Positions 38,571-46,884 of a stretch of DNA of 64,000 nucleotides are shown piece by piece. Where the stretch lies: positions 102,477 to 166,476 of the forward strand of contig CAIOYD010000024.1 of assembly GCA_903862415.1 (NCBI GenBank). The letters are read 5' to 3'. A program made the position numbers and the translations under genes. The stretch comes from an uncultured Oxalobacteraceae bacterium (GTDB taxonomy: Bacteria > Pseudomonadota > Gammaproteobacteria > Burkholderiales > Burkholderiaceae_D). Every line of letters begins with the position of its first letter. Position 1 is the first letter of the stretch. The notes beneath the pieces were generated by a model. It had not been told where the DNA came from. It was given only the letters and a program-made list of their open reading frames with translations, and did no database searches.

Positions 38571-41063
38571 ATGAAAATCCATGTGAACAAAGTTCAGGCC
38601 GCCATTGTCGTCGTGGCACTGCTGCTTTGCTTCGTCTGGGGTATGGGCACCTGGCTGTATGAGGCCAAACACTTTCGCCAACATGCCGACAGTGTCATCA
38701 ATAAAGAAAATGACTATGCCAGCAATCGCGGCAAAACTATTGCGGCCGATTTTCGCCGCAGCCTGAAAATCATGTATGGTCTGCCGGAAGTACTGGCTTC
38801 CTGGAATGAAGTAATTCATGCTTTCAAAATTTCCCAGGTGGCGGCTCAGGATGCGGAGTCGCGTTCCCGCTTAATCAAAGCTGCCAGCCTGCGTCCTGAA
38901 ATTGAGCATATCAATCATTTGCTGGCATTATCCAGAAACGATTTTTCTACCGATATAATCTGGTTGCTCGATACCCATGGTGATTGTATTGCAGCCAGCA
39001 ATTTTGATGCCAAATCTTCCTTGATCGGTTTGAATTTCAAAGAACGTGCTTACTTTAGTTCGGCCATGGATGGGGATACCGGGTTTCAGTTTGCCGTTGG
39101 TAAAGTCACTCACTTATCGGGGCTGTATTTTTCCGCGCCGGTTTATGATGGTATGAGTGTAATTGGTGTGGTAGTGGTGAAGGTCGATATGGAGCATCTG
39201 GCGCACAACATCGATATGACCAACACCTTGGTGGTGGATGAAAACGGTGTGGTTATTCTGGCAGATAAAAAAACACTTGAAATGAAGATTGTACCGGATG
39301 CTGAAATCAAGAAATGGTCGCCAGAAAATCGACATATTATTTATCAGACCAGTCAGTTTGAAGAAATTAAAATTCAACCCTGGCCGGACAGTCGGTATTC
39401 CCGGCTGAGTAAGATCGACAACCGGCCCGAAGCGTATGTGCTCAATATCACCAGCATCAATGCCGGGCAGTTAAAAATTTATGTGATGGCGCCAGCGAAT
39501 GAAATCCTTACCCTGGATCAGGATTTTTTCGGTTTATTTCTGTTGATTACTCTGTGTGGCTCTACTCTGGTGATCATCGTAGCGGGAATTTTACTGTATG
39601 TGTATTCCTCCCATATCACCAGAAAACTGCTGCAGGTGCAGCAGGATGAACTCAATGAAGCGCAGCACATTGCCCAAATGGGCAGCTGGAGCTATGACTA
39701 CGTGACCGATGTGTTGCATTGCTCGGATGAACTGCTGGAACATTTTTTCTTGCTTAAGCCAACCAGCGCCGTGCCCAGCATTCAGAAACTGCTGGCACAG
39801 GTGCATCCGGATGACCGGGAACTCATCAAAAAAACCTATAAACAAAGTCTTAAAGGTGGAGATGGTTATCAAATCGAATACCGCTTGATGCGTTCCGATG
39901 GCGAAATCCGTCATGTTGTGGCTAATATTGTAGTGGCCCGGAATGATCGTGGTCAGCGGTTAAAAATAGCCGGCACCTGCAAAGATGTGACCGAAGAACT
40001 GCGCACCTTACATGCGATTGAAGCCAGTGAAATGCATTTGCGACGGGTGATTAATTCTTCCCTGATCGGCATCATCCAGGGAGATGAAAACGGCATTGTG
40101 CTGGAAATGAATAATGCGTTCATGAACCTCACCGGCTATTCGCGCGACTATGTCACCGAACGCAAGCTGGCCTGGCAAGATCTGGCGCCGCTGGAATTCC
40201 GTCATTTTGATGAACCACAGCTGTTTGGCAATCAGACGGCGCCGCTGCCATTTGAAATGCAACTCCATTGTCAGGATGGGCGTATGCTCGACGTGCTGAT
40301 CGGGTTGGCGAAAATTGAGGATATTCGTGGTGAATGGGTGTGTTTTGTGCTGGATCTGTCGGAAAGAAACCGTGTTAACCGGATGAAATCGGAATTTATT
40401 TCCGTGGTCAGTCATGAATTGCGCACCCCGCTGACCTCAATCCGCGGCTCGCTTGCTCTGCTTGAAGGTGGTGTCGCCGGAGCCATGCCGGAAAAAGGTT
40501 TGGAGCTGATTAAAATCGCCCATCGTAACAGCCGTCGCCTGATTGAAATTGTCAACGATATCCTCGACATGGAAAAGCTCGAGGCTGGCAAAATGGTGTT
40601 TGACATGATCAGCGTCGACGCAGTAGCGCTGCTCAGGCAGGCGATGGAAGGCAATGAGTCGTTTGCTAACGGCATGTCGGTGAAACTGGTCTTGCGTGAA
40701 TTTCCGCATGAAGCCTACATCTGGGGTGATCCGAATCGCTTGATGCAGGTACTGACCAATCTGATATCGAATGCAGTCAAGTTTTCCATTGCTGGCAATG
40801 AAGTTGATTTAACGGTCATTAAATCGAACAATCAGTGGCGCATTGAAGTACGAGACCATGGTGTGGGCATTCCCGAGTCCTTCCGGCCGCGCATTTTCGG
40901 CACCTTTGCCCAGGCAGAAGATGTCAATACCCGGCAAAAAGGCGGCACCGGACTGGGACTGCATATTTCCAAAACCATGGTCGAGAAAATGGATGGGCAC
41001 ATCGGCTTTGAATCGGAAGAGGGTGTCGGGTCGGTATTTTGGATCAGCTTTGCTGCCATGTGA
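38571..41063 (+). CDS. Sensor histidine kinase with periplasmic Cache-like and two PAS domains
   Basis: 830 residues. An N-terminal membrane helix (about 9-30), a periplasmic segment of about 285 residues (Cache-like, with LYFSAPVYDGMSVIGVVVVKVDM), a second helix (about 318-345), then PAS (MGSWSYDYVTD region), a second PAS (residues about 485-600), HisKA with phospho-His615 in [13 protein letters not shown], and an HATPase domain (NLISNAVKFS, GVGIPE, GGTGLGLHIS). It has no receiver, so it must pass phosphate to a separate protein. A second kinase gene follows 44 bp downstream. Ligand unknown. Confidence 0.9.
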   Translation: MKIHVNKVQAAIVVVALLLCFVWGMGTWLYEAKHFRQHADSVINKENDYASNRGKTIAADFRRSLKIMYGLPEVLASWNEVIHAFKISQVAAQDAESRSRLIKAASLRPEIEHINHLLALSRNDFSTDIIWLLDTHGDCIAASNFDAKSSLIGLNFKERAYFSSAMDGDTGFQFAVGKVTHLSGLYFSAPVYDGMSVIGVVVVKVDMEHLAHNIDMTNTLVVDENGVVILADKKTLEMKIVPDAEIKKWSPENRHIIYQTSQFEEIKIQPWPDSRYSRLSKIDNRPEAYVLNITSINAGQLKIYVMAPANEILTLDQDFFGLFLLITLCGSTLVIIVAGILLYVYSSHITRKLLQVQQDELNEAQHIAQMGSWSYDYVTDVLHCSDELLEHFFLLKPTSAVPSIQKLLAQVHPDDRELIKKTYKQSLKGGDGYQIEYRLMRSDGEIRHVVANIVVARNDRGQRLKIAGTCKDVTEELRTLHAIEASEMHLRRVINSSLIGIIQGDENGIVLEMNNAFMNLTGYSRDYVTERKLAWQDLAPLEFRHFDEPQLFGNQTAPLPFEMQLHCQDGRMLDVLIGLAKIEDIRGEWVCFVLDLSERNRVNRMKSEFISVVSHELRTPLTSIRGSLALLEGGVAGAMPEKGLELIKIAHRNSRRLIEIVNDILDMEKLEAGKMVFDMISVDAVALLRQAMEGNESFANGMSVKLVLREFPHEAYIWGDPNRLMQVLTNLISNAVKFSIAGNEVDLTVIKSNNQWRIEVRDHGVGIPESFRPRIFGTFAQAEDVNTRQKGGTGLGLHISKTMVEKMDGHIGFESEEGVGSVFWISFAAM

Positions 41064-41107
41064 ATTGAAACACCAGTTTAAGAAAGTAATCAGAGATCAA
41101 TGCAGCC

Positions 41108-43342
41108 ATGAAGAATCAGGAAAATTTAATTACCGACAATAGCGTTGCACCGTGTCGATCAAGCGCTGATGTGCCAATGCAGTGGACTGCCGGCAGTTTT
41201 TTTGCGCGCGAAAATTTACCGGCAATAACCACCTTGGTGCTGTTGTTGTTGACCACCATCGCCAGCTGGTTTTTTTTAACGCGCGCGGTAGAGCAGCGGC
41301 GGCAGGCACATTTTGATCACCAGGCCAATCAAGTGGTCAGTAATATTTCTGTCAGATTAAAAGAACATGAACAAATTCTGTTGGGTGCGGCCGGCTTGTT
41401 TTCAGCCATGCCGGAAGTCAACCGCAGTGCATTCCAACAATATGTGTCGAGTCTCATGCTGGAAAAAAATTATCCCGGCATCCTTGGTGTTGGTTTTTCC
41501 AAGGTAATTCAGCGCCATGACGAAGCTGCCCTGACCGCCAAAATCAAGGCTGAAGGCTATCCGCAATACACCGTCCATCCGCAGACCACCACCCCATTGC
41601 TGGCACCGGTTATTTATATCGAACCGTTTGTTGGCCGTAATCTGGCCGCCTTTGGCCTGGATATGTTTTTTGAAGCTAACCGACGCAATGCCACCCTGCG
41701 TGCGGCCGGACAGGGCATTACTACCATTACTGATAAAGTAAGGCTGGTACAGGAAAATCAGGGTAAGGAGCAGGCTGGATTTCTGATGTACGTTCCGGTT
41801 TATCAAAACAAAATGCCACTAACGACTCCGGCGGAGCGCATGCAGGCACTGCTGGGATTTTCCTATAGTCCTTACCGGATGGATGATCTGATGAAAGGCA
41901 TTATGGGAAATTTTTCCAATGAGCTTGATTTTCAGATTTTTGCGCGCGACACCCAAAGTGATGCCAATAAAATGTACGATTCAGCGGATGTGAAGTCCGC
42001 TAACGGAAGTGCCCTTTATTCCAGTGTCGAGCATATCAATGCGTATGGAGAAACCTGGTTGGTGCTGCTGACGAGCAAAAAAAACTATGACGCCACCGAT
42101 TCCGCACTGACCCCGGGCATCGTACTCTGGATGGGATTGAGCATCGGTTTGCTGGTATTTTTCCTGATGTCGGCGATGCGTCAAAAGCGCGACCGTGCCA
42201 TCAGTCTGGCGGTTGAAATGACCCGCGAAATCCGCGCACAGTCAGAAAAAATCAAATACAGTGAAGAGCGCTTTGAACTCGCCATGCGTGGCTCCAACGA
42301 TGGTTTGTGGGACCGCAACGTTGAGCTGGGCACGGTATATTATTCCCCGCGCTGGAAATTCATGCTTGGTTATGAAAACCAGGATATCCCCAACACCCAG
42401 GAAGCCTGGCTCACTCTGGTGCATCCGGATGACCTGGAAGTGATTCTGCTCAAGCAAGCCAGATATCAGGAAAGTAAGGTCGAGCGCTTTCAACATGAAT
42501 ATCGACTGCGTCAAAAAAATGGCGATTACCTCTGGGTGCTGGATCGCGGCTTCATTCTGTTTGGCGAGGATGGCCAATTAAGCCGTTTCGTTGGCATGAT
42601 TACCGATATCAATGAACGCAAGCGGGTAGATAAATTAAAAAGCGAATTTATTTCTACCGTCAGCCATGAACTGCGCACACCTCTGACCTCGATCTCGGCC
42701 TCACTTGGCTTGCTCGAAGCGGGTGTGTTTGGCGAGTTGCCTGCCAAAGCACTGGGTTTGGTGAGTATCGCCAGCAAAAACAGCAAGCGGCTAACCTTGC
42801 TGGTGAATGATATCCTCGATATGGAAAAACTGGTTTCCGGTAAAACTGTGTTCCGTTCCGATCAGATCGACATGATGCAACTGGTTAAACATGCGATTGA
42901 ACTCAATAACGATTACGCCTCCTCGTATGGCATTCAGCTCAGTCTGGTGACCACTAAAGGCATACATAATGTGCTGGGTGACAAAGAACGATTGATGCAG
43001 GTCATGGCAAATCTGATATCGAATGCAGTGAAATTCTCATTCGCCGGTGGTGTAGTTGAAATCCGGCTGGAGCAGAAAGATAAAAAAGTGCGGGTAGAAA
43101 TCGAGGATCATGGCAGCGGCATTCCCAATGAATTTCAGAGCCGGATTTTTTCGGAATTTGCCCAGGCTGACAGTAGCGACACCCGCCAGCAAGGTGGCAC
43201 CGGATTGGGTTTAAACATCACCAAAAAAATCCTTGAACGCATGGAAGGTGAAATCGGTTACAGCACCATTGTCGGCCAGGGTTCCATTTTCTGGTTTGCG
43301 CTACCTTATGCCATTCTGAAAGGGGTCAGCGTGAGGGATTGA
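41108..43342 (+). CDS. Sensor histidine kinase with CHASE and PAS domains
   Basis: 744 residues: membrane helix (about 41-60), a periplasmic CHASE domain (about 80-320, with NYPGILGVGFSKVI and YIEPFVGRNLAAFG), a second helix (near 340), a PAS_3-type domain (MRGSNDGLWDRNVELGTVYY), HisKA with His520 in [15 protein letters not shown] and an HATPase domain. CHASE sensors usually bind small molecules; the ligand here is unknown. Its kinase core is strikingly similar to that of the gene at 55097, suggesting duplication within the locus. It has no fused receiver. Confidence 0.92.
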   Translation: MKNQENLITDNSVAPCRSSADVPMQWTAGSFFARENLPAITTLVLLLLTTIASWFFLTRAVEQRRQAHFDHQANQVVSNISVRLKEHEQILLGAAGLFSAMPEVNRSAFQQYVSSLMLEKNYPGILGVGFSKVIQRHDEAALTAKIKAEGYPQYTVHPQTTTPLLAPVIYIEPFVGRNLAAFGLDMFFEANRRNATLRAAGQGITTITDKVRLVQENQGKEQAGFLMYVPVYQNKMPLTTPAERMQALLGFSYSPYRMDDLMKGIMGNFSNELDFQIFARDTQSDANKMYDSADVKSANGSALYSSVEHINAYGETWLVLLTSKKNYDATDSALTPGIVLWMGLSIGLLVFFLMSAMRQKRDRAISLAVEMTREIRAQSEKIKYSEERFELAMRGSNDGLWDRNVELGTVYYSPRWKFMLGYENQDIPNTQEAWLTLVHPDDLEVILLKQARYQESKVERFQHEYRLRQKNGDYLWVLDRGFILFGEDGQLSRFVGMITDINERKRVDKLKSEFISTVSHELRTPLTSISASLGLLEAGVFGELPAKALGLVSIASKNSKRLTLLVNDILDMEKLVSGKTVFRSDQIDMMQLVKHAIELNNDYASSYGIQLSLVTTKGIHNVLGDKERLMQVMANLISNAVKFSFAGGVVEIRLEQKDKKVRVEIEDHGSGIPNEFQSRIFSEFAQADSSDTRQQGGTGLGLNITKKILERMEGEIGYSTIVGQGSIFWFALPYAILKGVSVRD

Positions 43343-43358
43343 CTGTAATTCAAGCAAG

Positions 43359-43386
43359 ACAGGCGGGCCGCAGGCCCAACCTACGC
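43359..43386. repeat. REP-like palindrome, copy C (GTAGGTTGGGCC type)
   Basis: Reads GACAGGCGGGCCGCAGGCCCAACCTACG; the arms GGGCC and GGCCC pair, and the GTAGG tail (minus strand) matches the other REP-like units at 12027 and 63152. It fills the convergent gap between a sensor-kinase gene and the Hpt gene, and its GTAG supplies the TAG stop of the Hpt gene. Confidence 0.55.
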
Positions 43387-43728
43387 GTTAATCACTGTGG
43401 CATTAACCCAGTCGATAAACTGTTGCAGTTGCGCGCGCAGATCTGAACGCTGTTCATCGGTGGCGCTTTCCATGGATTTGATGAGGGTGTTGACTTTCAG
43501 TTCCAGTTCCCTGGCGTGGTCGCCTAATTCCATATAGCCGAAACTGCCGGAAGATCCGGCCATGGTATGCAATTGCCGGTGTAGTGAATTCCAGCCATCT
43601 GCCTGAGGTGGCATCTGTTCGGTCAGGCGTAAATCGACGCTCATGTTGGTCAATGTTGCCGGAATCCGGCTGACAAAGACGGCAGCAAGAGCCGCAATGG
43701 CGGCGGTGAGTTCATCAGGTTGATCCAT
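43381..43728 (-). CDS. Histidine phosphotransfer (Hpt) domain protein
   Basis: 114 residues from the ATG at 43728, which lies 1 bp after the stop of the receiver gene upstream; a longer frame starts inside that gene. One Hpt four-helix domain: LHRQLHTMAGSSGSFG places the phosphorylatable His at residue 54, and the segment ELGDHARELE is typical. It would relay phosphate between sensor kinases and receivers. Its TAG stop is inside a REP-like repeat. With the adjacent receiver it forms a two-gene phosphorelay module opposite the che cluster. Confidence 0.88.
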   Translation of the reverse strand: MDQPDELTAAIAALAAVFVSRIPATLTNMSVDLRLTEQMPPQADGWNSLHRQLHTMAGSSGSFGYMELGDHARELELKVNTLIKSMESATDEQRSDLRAQLQQFIDWVNATVINA

Positions 43729-43729
43729 C

Positions 43730-44125
43730 TCAATCGCCCAGGTTGCTGTTATACAGTTGTCTGACCTGTTCAGCGAGTTGCATCGGATCAAACGGTTTGG
43801 CGATCACGCCGATGGCGCCCAGTGATTTGTAGTAAGCCACTTCGCTGACCTGCACTTTTGCGGTCATGAAAATCACTGGAATATCTTTCATACTGGGAAT
43901 GTCACGCAAGTGCTGCAGCGTGGTTGGGCCATCCATTTCCGGCATCATTACATCAAGCAACATTAAATCGGGAGCAAACTCCAGCGTTGCAGGACCCAGG
44001 GCTTCCTTACCCGAACTGCAACTCAGCAGCGTTAATCCACCGACAATTTCAAGTGCGATTTTGGCGACTGACTGAATATCCAAATCATCCTCAACGTACA
44101 GGATTTTGGTTAATTTATGCGTCAT
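43730..44125 (-). CDS. Stand-alone response-regulator receiver (CheY-like)
   Basis: 131 residues from the ATG at 44125 (AGGGGAA upstream; a TTG one codon earlier is possible). A single receiver domain: acidic pair Glu12-Asp13-Asp14, phospho-acceptor Asp58 in LMLLDVMMPEMDG, Thr in IFMTAK and Lys in IAKPFDP. No output domain. Cotranscribed with the Hpt gene downstream, so probably an intermediate of a phosphorelay from the receiver-less sensor kinases in this island. Divergent from the receiver gene at 44447. Confidence 0.92.
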   Translation of the reverse strand: MTHKLTKILYVEDDLDIQSVAKIALEIVGGLTLLSCSSGKEALGPATLEFAPDLMLLDVMMPEMDGPTTLQHLRDIPSMKDIPVIFMTAKVQVSEVAYYKSLGAIGVIAKPFDPMQLAEQVRQLYNSNLGD

Positions 44126-44446
44126 CAATTTTCCCCTGACAGTAATGTAAGCATTTAATAATTAAATGCTAATAAGCAAGCATTTCATCGATTAGCAAAA
44201 TGAGTTAATTTGCATCAGTTTTGGATAATTAAATCTCGGATATCCACCACAAAATTGCCTTCGAGAATGGTAATTACGGTATAGCACAAAACTTTGCAGT
44301 TTATTAGTAATAAAACTTTTTTAGTTAGGGTGGATTGCTCTGTTTGGCGTGGAAATAACTTGAATATAAGAATTTCTATGCTGTAATGGAAATCAGTAGT
44401 TTGCACCTTTGATGTGGTTTTTATTGTAAGAAATATGAGGCATGGT
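44126..44446. other. Divergent control region of the signalling island
   Basis: 321 bp of AT-rich sequence between two receiver genes transcribed apart. It contains the 21-bp palindrome at 44150-44170 and a further AGCATTT half-site at about 44178-44184. No open frame of interest. Confidence 0.5.
44150..44170. promoter_or_regulatory. Perfect 10-bp inverted repeat, candidate operator
   Basis: AGCATTTAAT, one A, then ATTAAATGCT: a perfect palindrome 25 bp upstream of the minus-strand receiver gene start, with a further half-site AGCATTT a few bases on. The size and spacing fit a dimeric repressor or activator site controlling the receiver-Hpt pair and possibly the divergent che cluster. Confidence 0.45.
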
Positions 44447-44851
44447 ATGGAATCTTCTTCTTTGCGGATTTTGATTGTTGATGACAGTGATCTGAGTTGC
44501 GCCTTGCTCAGCGTAATCCTGCGTAGTGATAATTACAACATCGTAGGCATTGCCCATGATGCTACCACCGGAATTCAAATGGCCAAGGCGCAAAAGCCAG
44601 ATGTGGTATTGCTCGACATCATCATGCCTGGGGTTTCCGGGCTGGACGCGATTGAGCCCATCAAAGCTATTTTGCCTAACGTCACTATTTTAATGGTGTC
44701 CGGTGCCGATGATGCTGACGTGGTGACGACAGCGATTCAGCGTGGTGCTCAGGGTTACATTGTCAAGCCATTTAATTCGGCGTCAGTAATTGGCACCATG
44801 CGTAAAGTAAAAGAGAAATTTGTCTTGGCCAAGCCGGTTCCGGAGCGTTAG
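44447..44851 (+). CDS. Stand-alone response-regulator receiver
   Basis: 134 residues from the ATG at 44447, with GAGG 6 nt upstream; in-frame starts further upstream lack this. One receiver domain: Asp12-Asp13, phospho-acceptor Asp57 in VVLLDIIMPGVSG, Ser in LMVSGADD and Lys in IVKPFN. The pattern is nearer to chemotaxis and CheB/CheY-type receivers than to DNA-binding regulators. First gene of the plus-strand chemosensory cluster; the MCP-like gene follows after 65 bp. Confidence 0.92.
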   Translation: MESSSLRILIVDDSDLSCALLSVILRSDNYNIVGIAHDATTGIQMAKAQKPDVVLLDIIMPGVSGLDAIEPIKAILPNVTILMVSGADDADVVTTAIQRGAQGYIVKPFNSASVIGTMRKVKEKFVLAKPVPER

Positions 44852-44916
44852 CACTGCCATTGATGTCAGGCAGTTTGGGGTTTTCGAATTGAACATATCA
44901 GGATGCACCCAATAGT

Positions 44917-46152
44917 ATGCAACTAAATCAATTACTACTACGGTTTCAGGAGCTCAGGGCGCGAGTCAGCCCGGCAGCGCTGATCACTCTGTCACTGAGT
45001 GCGGCCGCGTTTGTGCTGGTGCTGCTGCCCTTGTTTCAACATGCCGGCTGGTTGCAGTGGCTGACTTTTGTCGGTGTTGCCGCGGTATCGGTGGCGAATG
45101 CCTGGCGCACTATTCATTTGACCCAGAATATTGAGAGCGATCAGCAGGCCCTCAGTGATGCGCAGGCGACTATTGAAAAACTAAGAACGCTGGTGGCGAG
45201 CATCATCAAGGTTTGGCAGCCGCAGTCGGATTCGGCCAAAGTGCAAATTGAAAAGGCTGGGTTACAGGTGATTGATCATTTCTCACTGATGATCCGCGAA
45301 TTTGACGGTGCCGGTTTTGGTGGCGTCAGCGGGCATGCCGATTCCACCAAAGAAGATACCACCATTAATTTGTTGACACTGTGCGAGCAGGAATTAATGC
45401 CAGTACTCGAATCACTAGAACTCATCATCAAGAGCAAGGATACTCTGCTCTCCAGTGTCAAGGAATTGGTCAAGGAAACTCTGGAACTCAAAGAGATGGC
45501 CATTCAGGTTGGCTCGATTGCCGCGCAAACCAATTTGCTGGCTATCAATGCCGCCATTGAAGCTGCGCGTGCCGGTAATGCCGGTCGCGGTTTTGCTGTC
45601 GTCGCCGGTGAAGTACGCAAGCTGTCGCAACTCTCGGCCGAAACCGGTAAAAACATCGGTGACCGGGTGCAGCAAATCGGCGTGATCATGCAAACCACAC
45701 TCAAATCGGCCACCACGGCGGCCGAAACCGATAAAAAAGTCATTACCCAGACCGGGCAGGTGGTGGGTAACGTTCTCACCCATGTCCGTACTCTCGGTGG
45801 CTCGGTGGATGAAATGCGCGACCACGGCAATACCATCCGTGTGGCAGTCGAAGAAGTCATGGTAACGCTGCAATATCAGGATCGGGTGTCACAAATTCTG
45901 GAATTGCTCGATAAAGACATGACGCGCTTATGCACCCTGTTAACTACCGAGGAAGCTGAACTGCCTACTCCGGAAGAATGGATGACCGGCATGGGTAGCT
46001 CGTACAAGCGCCACAAAGGAATTCTGAATAAAGCAGCGGCAGCATCGATGGATATTGAAGTGGAGGAAATCAATCCCAAGCGGATAGCAAAAAAACCGAT
46101 CTCCAAAGCACAGACCAGTTCAGCAGCAAGCAGTGATGTAACCTTTTTTTAA
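44917..46152 (+). CDS. MCP-like signal transducer with a CheZ-like QDxxxQ motif
   Basis: 411 residues. Two closely spaced membrane helices (about 20-39 and 44-62) leave almost no periplasmic part, so any input must be cytosolic or in the membrane. An MCP signalling hairpin follows ([19 protein letters not shown], then [20 protein letters not shown]). After it, residues 319-326 read QYQDRVSQ, matching the QDLTGQ (DxxxQ) catalytic motif with which CheZ dephosphorylates CheY; here Asp322 and Gln326. MCP-like proteins ending in L-Q-(F/Y)-Q-D-R-V-S-Q are not rare, but their biochemistry is not known to me. No cheZ gene lies in the window. cheY follows after 35 bp. Confidence 0.85.
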   Translation: MQLNQLLLRFQELRARVSPAALITLSLSAAAFVLVLLPLFQHAGWLQWLTFVGVAAVSVANAWRTIHLTQNIESDQQALSDAQATIEKLRTLVASIIKVWQPQSDSAKVQIEKAGLQVIDHFSLMIREFDGAGFGGVSGHADSTKEDTTINLLTLCEQELMPVLESLELIIKSKDTLLSSVKELVKETLELKEMAIQVGSIAAQTNLLAINAAIEAARAGNAGRGFAVVAGEVRKLSQLSAETGKNIGDRVQQIGVIMQTTLKSATTAAETDKKVITQTGQVVGNVLTHVRTLGGSVDEMRDHGNTIRVAVEEVMVTLQYQDRVSQILELLDKDMTRLCTLLTTEEAELPTPEEWMTGMGSSYKRHKGILNKAAAASMDIEVEEINPKRIAKKPISKAQTSSAASSDVTFF

Positions 46153-46187
46153 CAGTACTTGATCTCTTCATTTTTAAGGTGGTTTGT

Positions 46188-46565
46188 ATGGCGAAAACTA
46201 TTTTGGTTGTGGATGACTCGGCATCCCTAAGGCGCGTGGTTAATCTTGCGCTCACAGCCGCGGGTTATGAAGTCATTGAAGCTGGTGATGGGGTCGAAGG
46301 TTTGAAAAAACTGGCGGCACTGGCTGGGAAAAAAGTACATCTTATTATCAGTGACGTCAACATGCCCAATATGGATGGAATTGAATTTGTCACCGAGGTC
46401 AAGGCCCAGAGTGCGTTTAAATTCACGCCAGTCATCATGCTCACGACAGAGGGCGATGATGAAGTCAAAATGGCCGGACGCACGGCGGGGGCCAAAGCCT
46501 GGATTATCAAGCCCTTCAATCCGGAACAGATGCTCAATGCGGTATCCAAATTAATTCTTCCATAA
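46188..46565 (+). CDS. cheY: Chemotaxis response regulator CheY
   Basis: 125 residues from the ATG at 46188 (AAGGTGG upstream). Compact CheY: Asp9-Asp10, phospho-acceptor Asp56 in IISDVNMPNMDG, Thr in IMLTTEGDDE and Lys in IIKPFNPE. The TEGDDE variant after the Thr is common in receivers of CheA-linked systems. The neighbours, a STAS protein and cheA, mark it as the direct target of this pathway. No motor genes are in the window, so its output may be flagella or pili encoded elsewhere, or another process. Confidence 0.95.
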   Translation: MAKTILVVDDSASLRRVVNLALTAAGYEVIEAGDGVEGLKKLAALAGKKVHLIISDVNMPNMDGIEFVTEVKAQSAFKFTPVIMLTTEGDDEVKMAGRTAGAKAWIIKPFNPEQMLNAVSKLILP

Positions 46566-46590
46566 GAAGATATCAGGCAAGGAATTCAAG

Positions 46591-46884
46591 ATGAGCATCA
46601 GGCCGATTGAAATCGAAGGTTCGCTGACGATAGAACGAGTGGGTGACATTCAGGAATTGATGCGCGCTGCATTGGCACGTCACAGTGGAACCGGTGCCTT
46701 GGAGATGGATTTGGGCGGGGTGACCGAATTTGATGGCGCCGGCTTCCAGTTATTACTGGCGTATACCCAGGCGGCTGAAAAGCTCGGTGTCAAAGTCGAG
46801 CTTAACAACATTCCCGAAAACGTCAATCTGGTGTTTCAACAGTATGCAGTTGCGGACCGCTTTGCCAACAAGGAACAGCCATGA
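46591..46884 (+). CDS. STAS-domain protein
   Basis: 97 residues with one STAS (anti-sigma-factor-antagonist-like) domain: MDLGGVTEFDGAGFQLLLAY is the switch region. Where SpoIIAA-like proteins have a phosphorylatable Ser (D-S-x-G), this one has D-G-A-G, so switching by Ser phosphorylation seems lost. Stand-alone STAS genes are found beside cheA in several chemosensory clusters, where they may stabilise the array or signal complex. It overlaps cheA by 4 bp, implying equal synthesis. Confidence 0.88.
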   Translation: MSIRPIEIEGSLTIERVGDIQELMRAALARHSGTGALEMDLGGVTEFDGAGFQLLLAYTQAAEKLGVKVELNNIPENVNLVFQQYAVADRFANKEQP

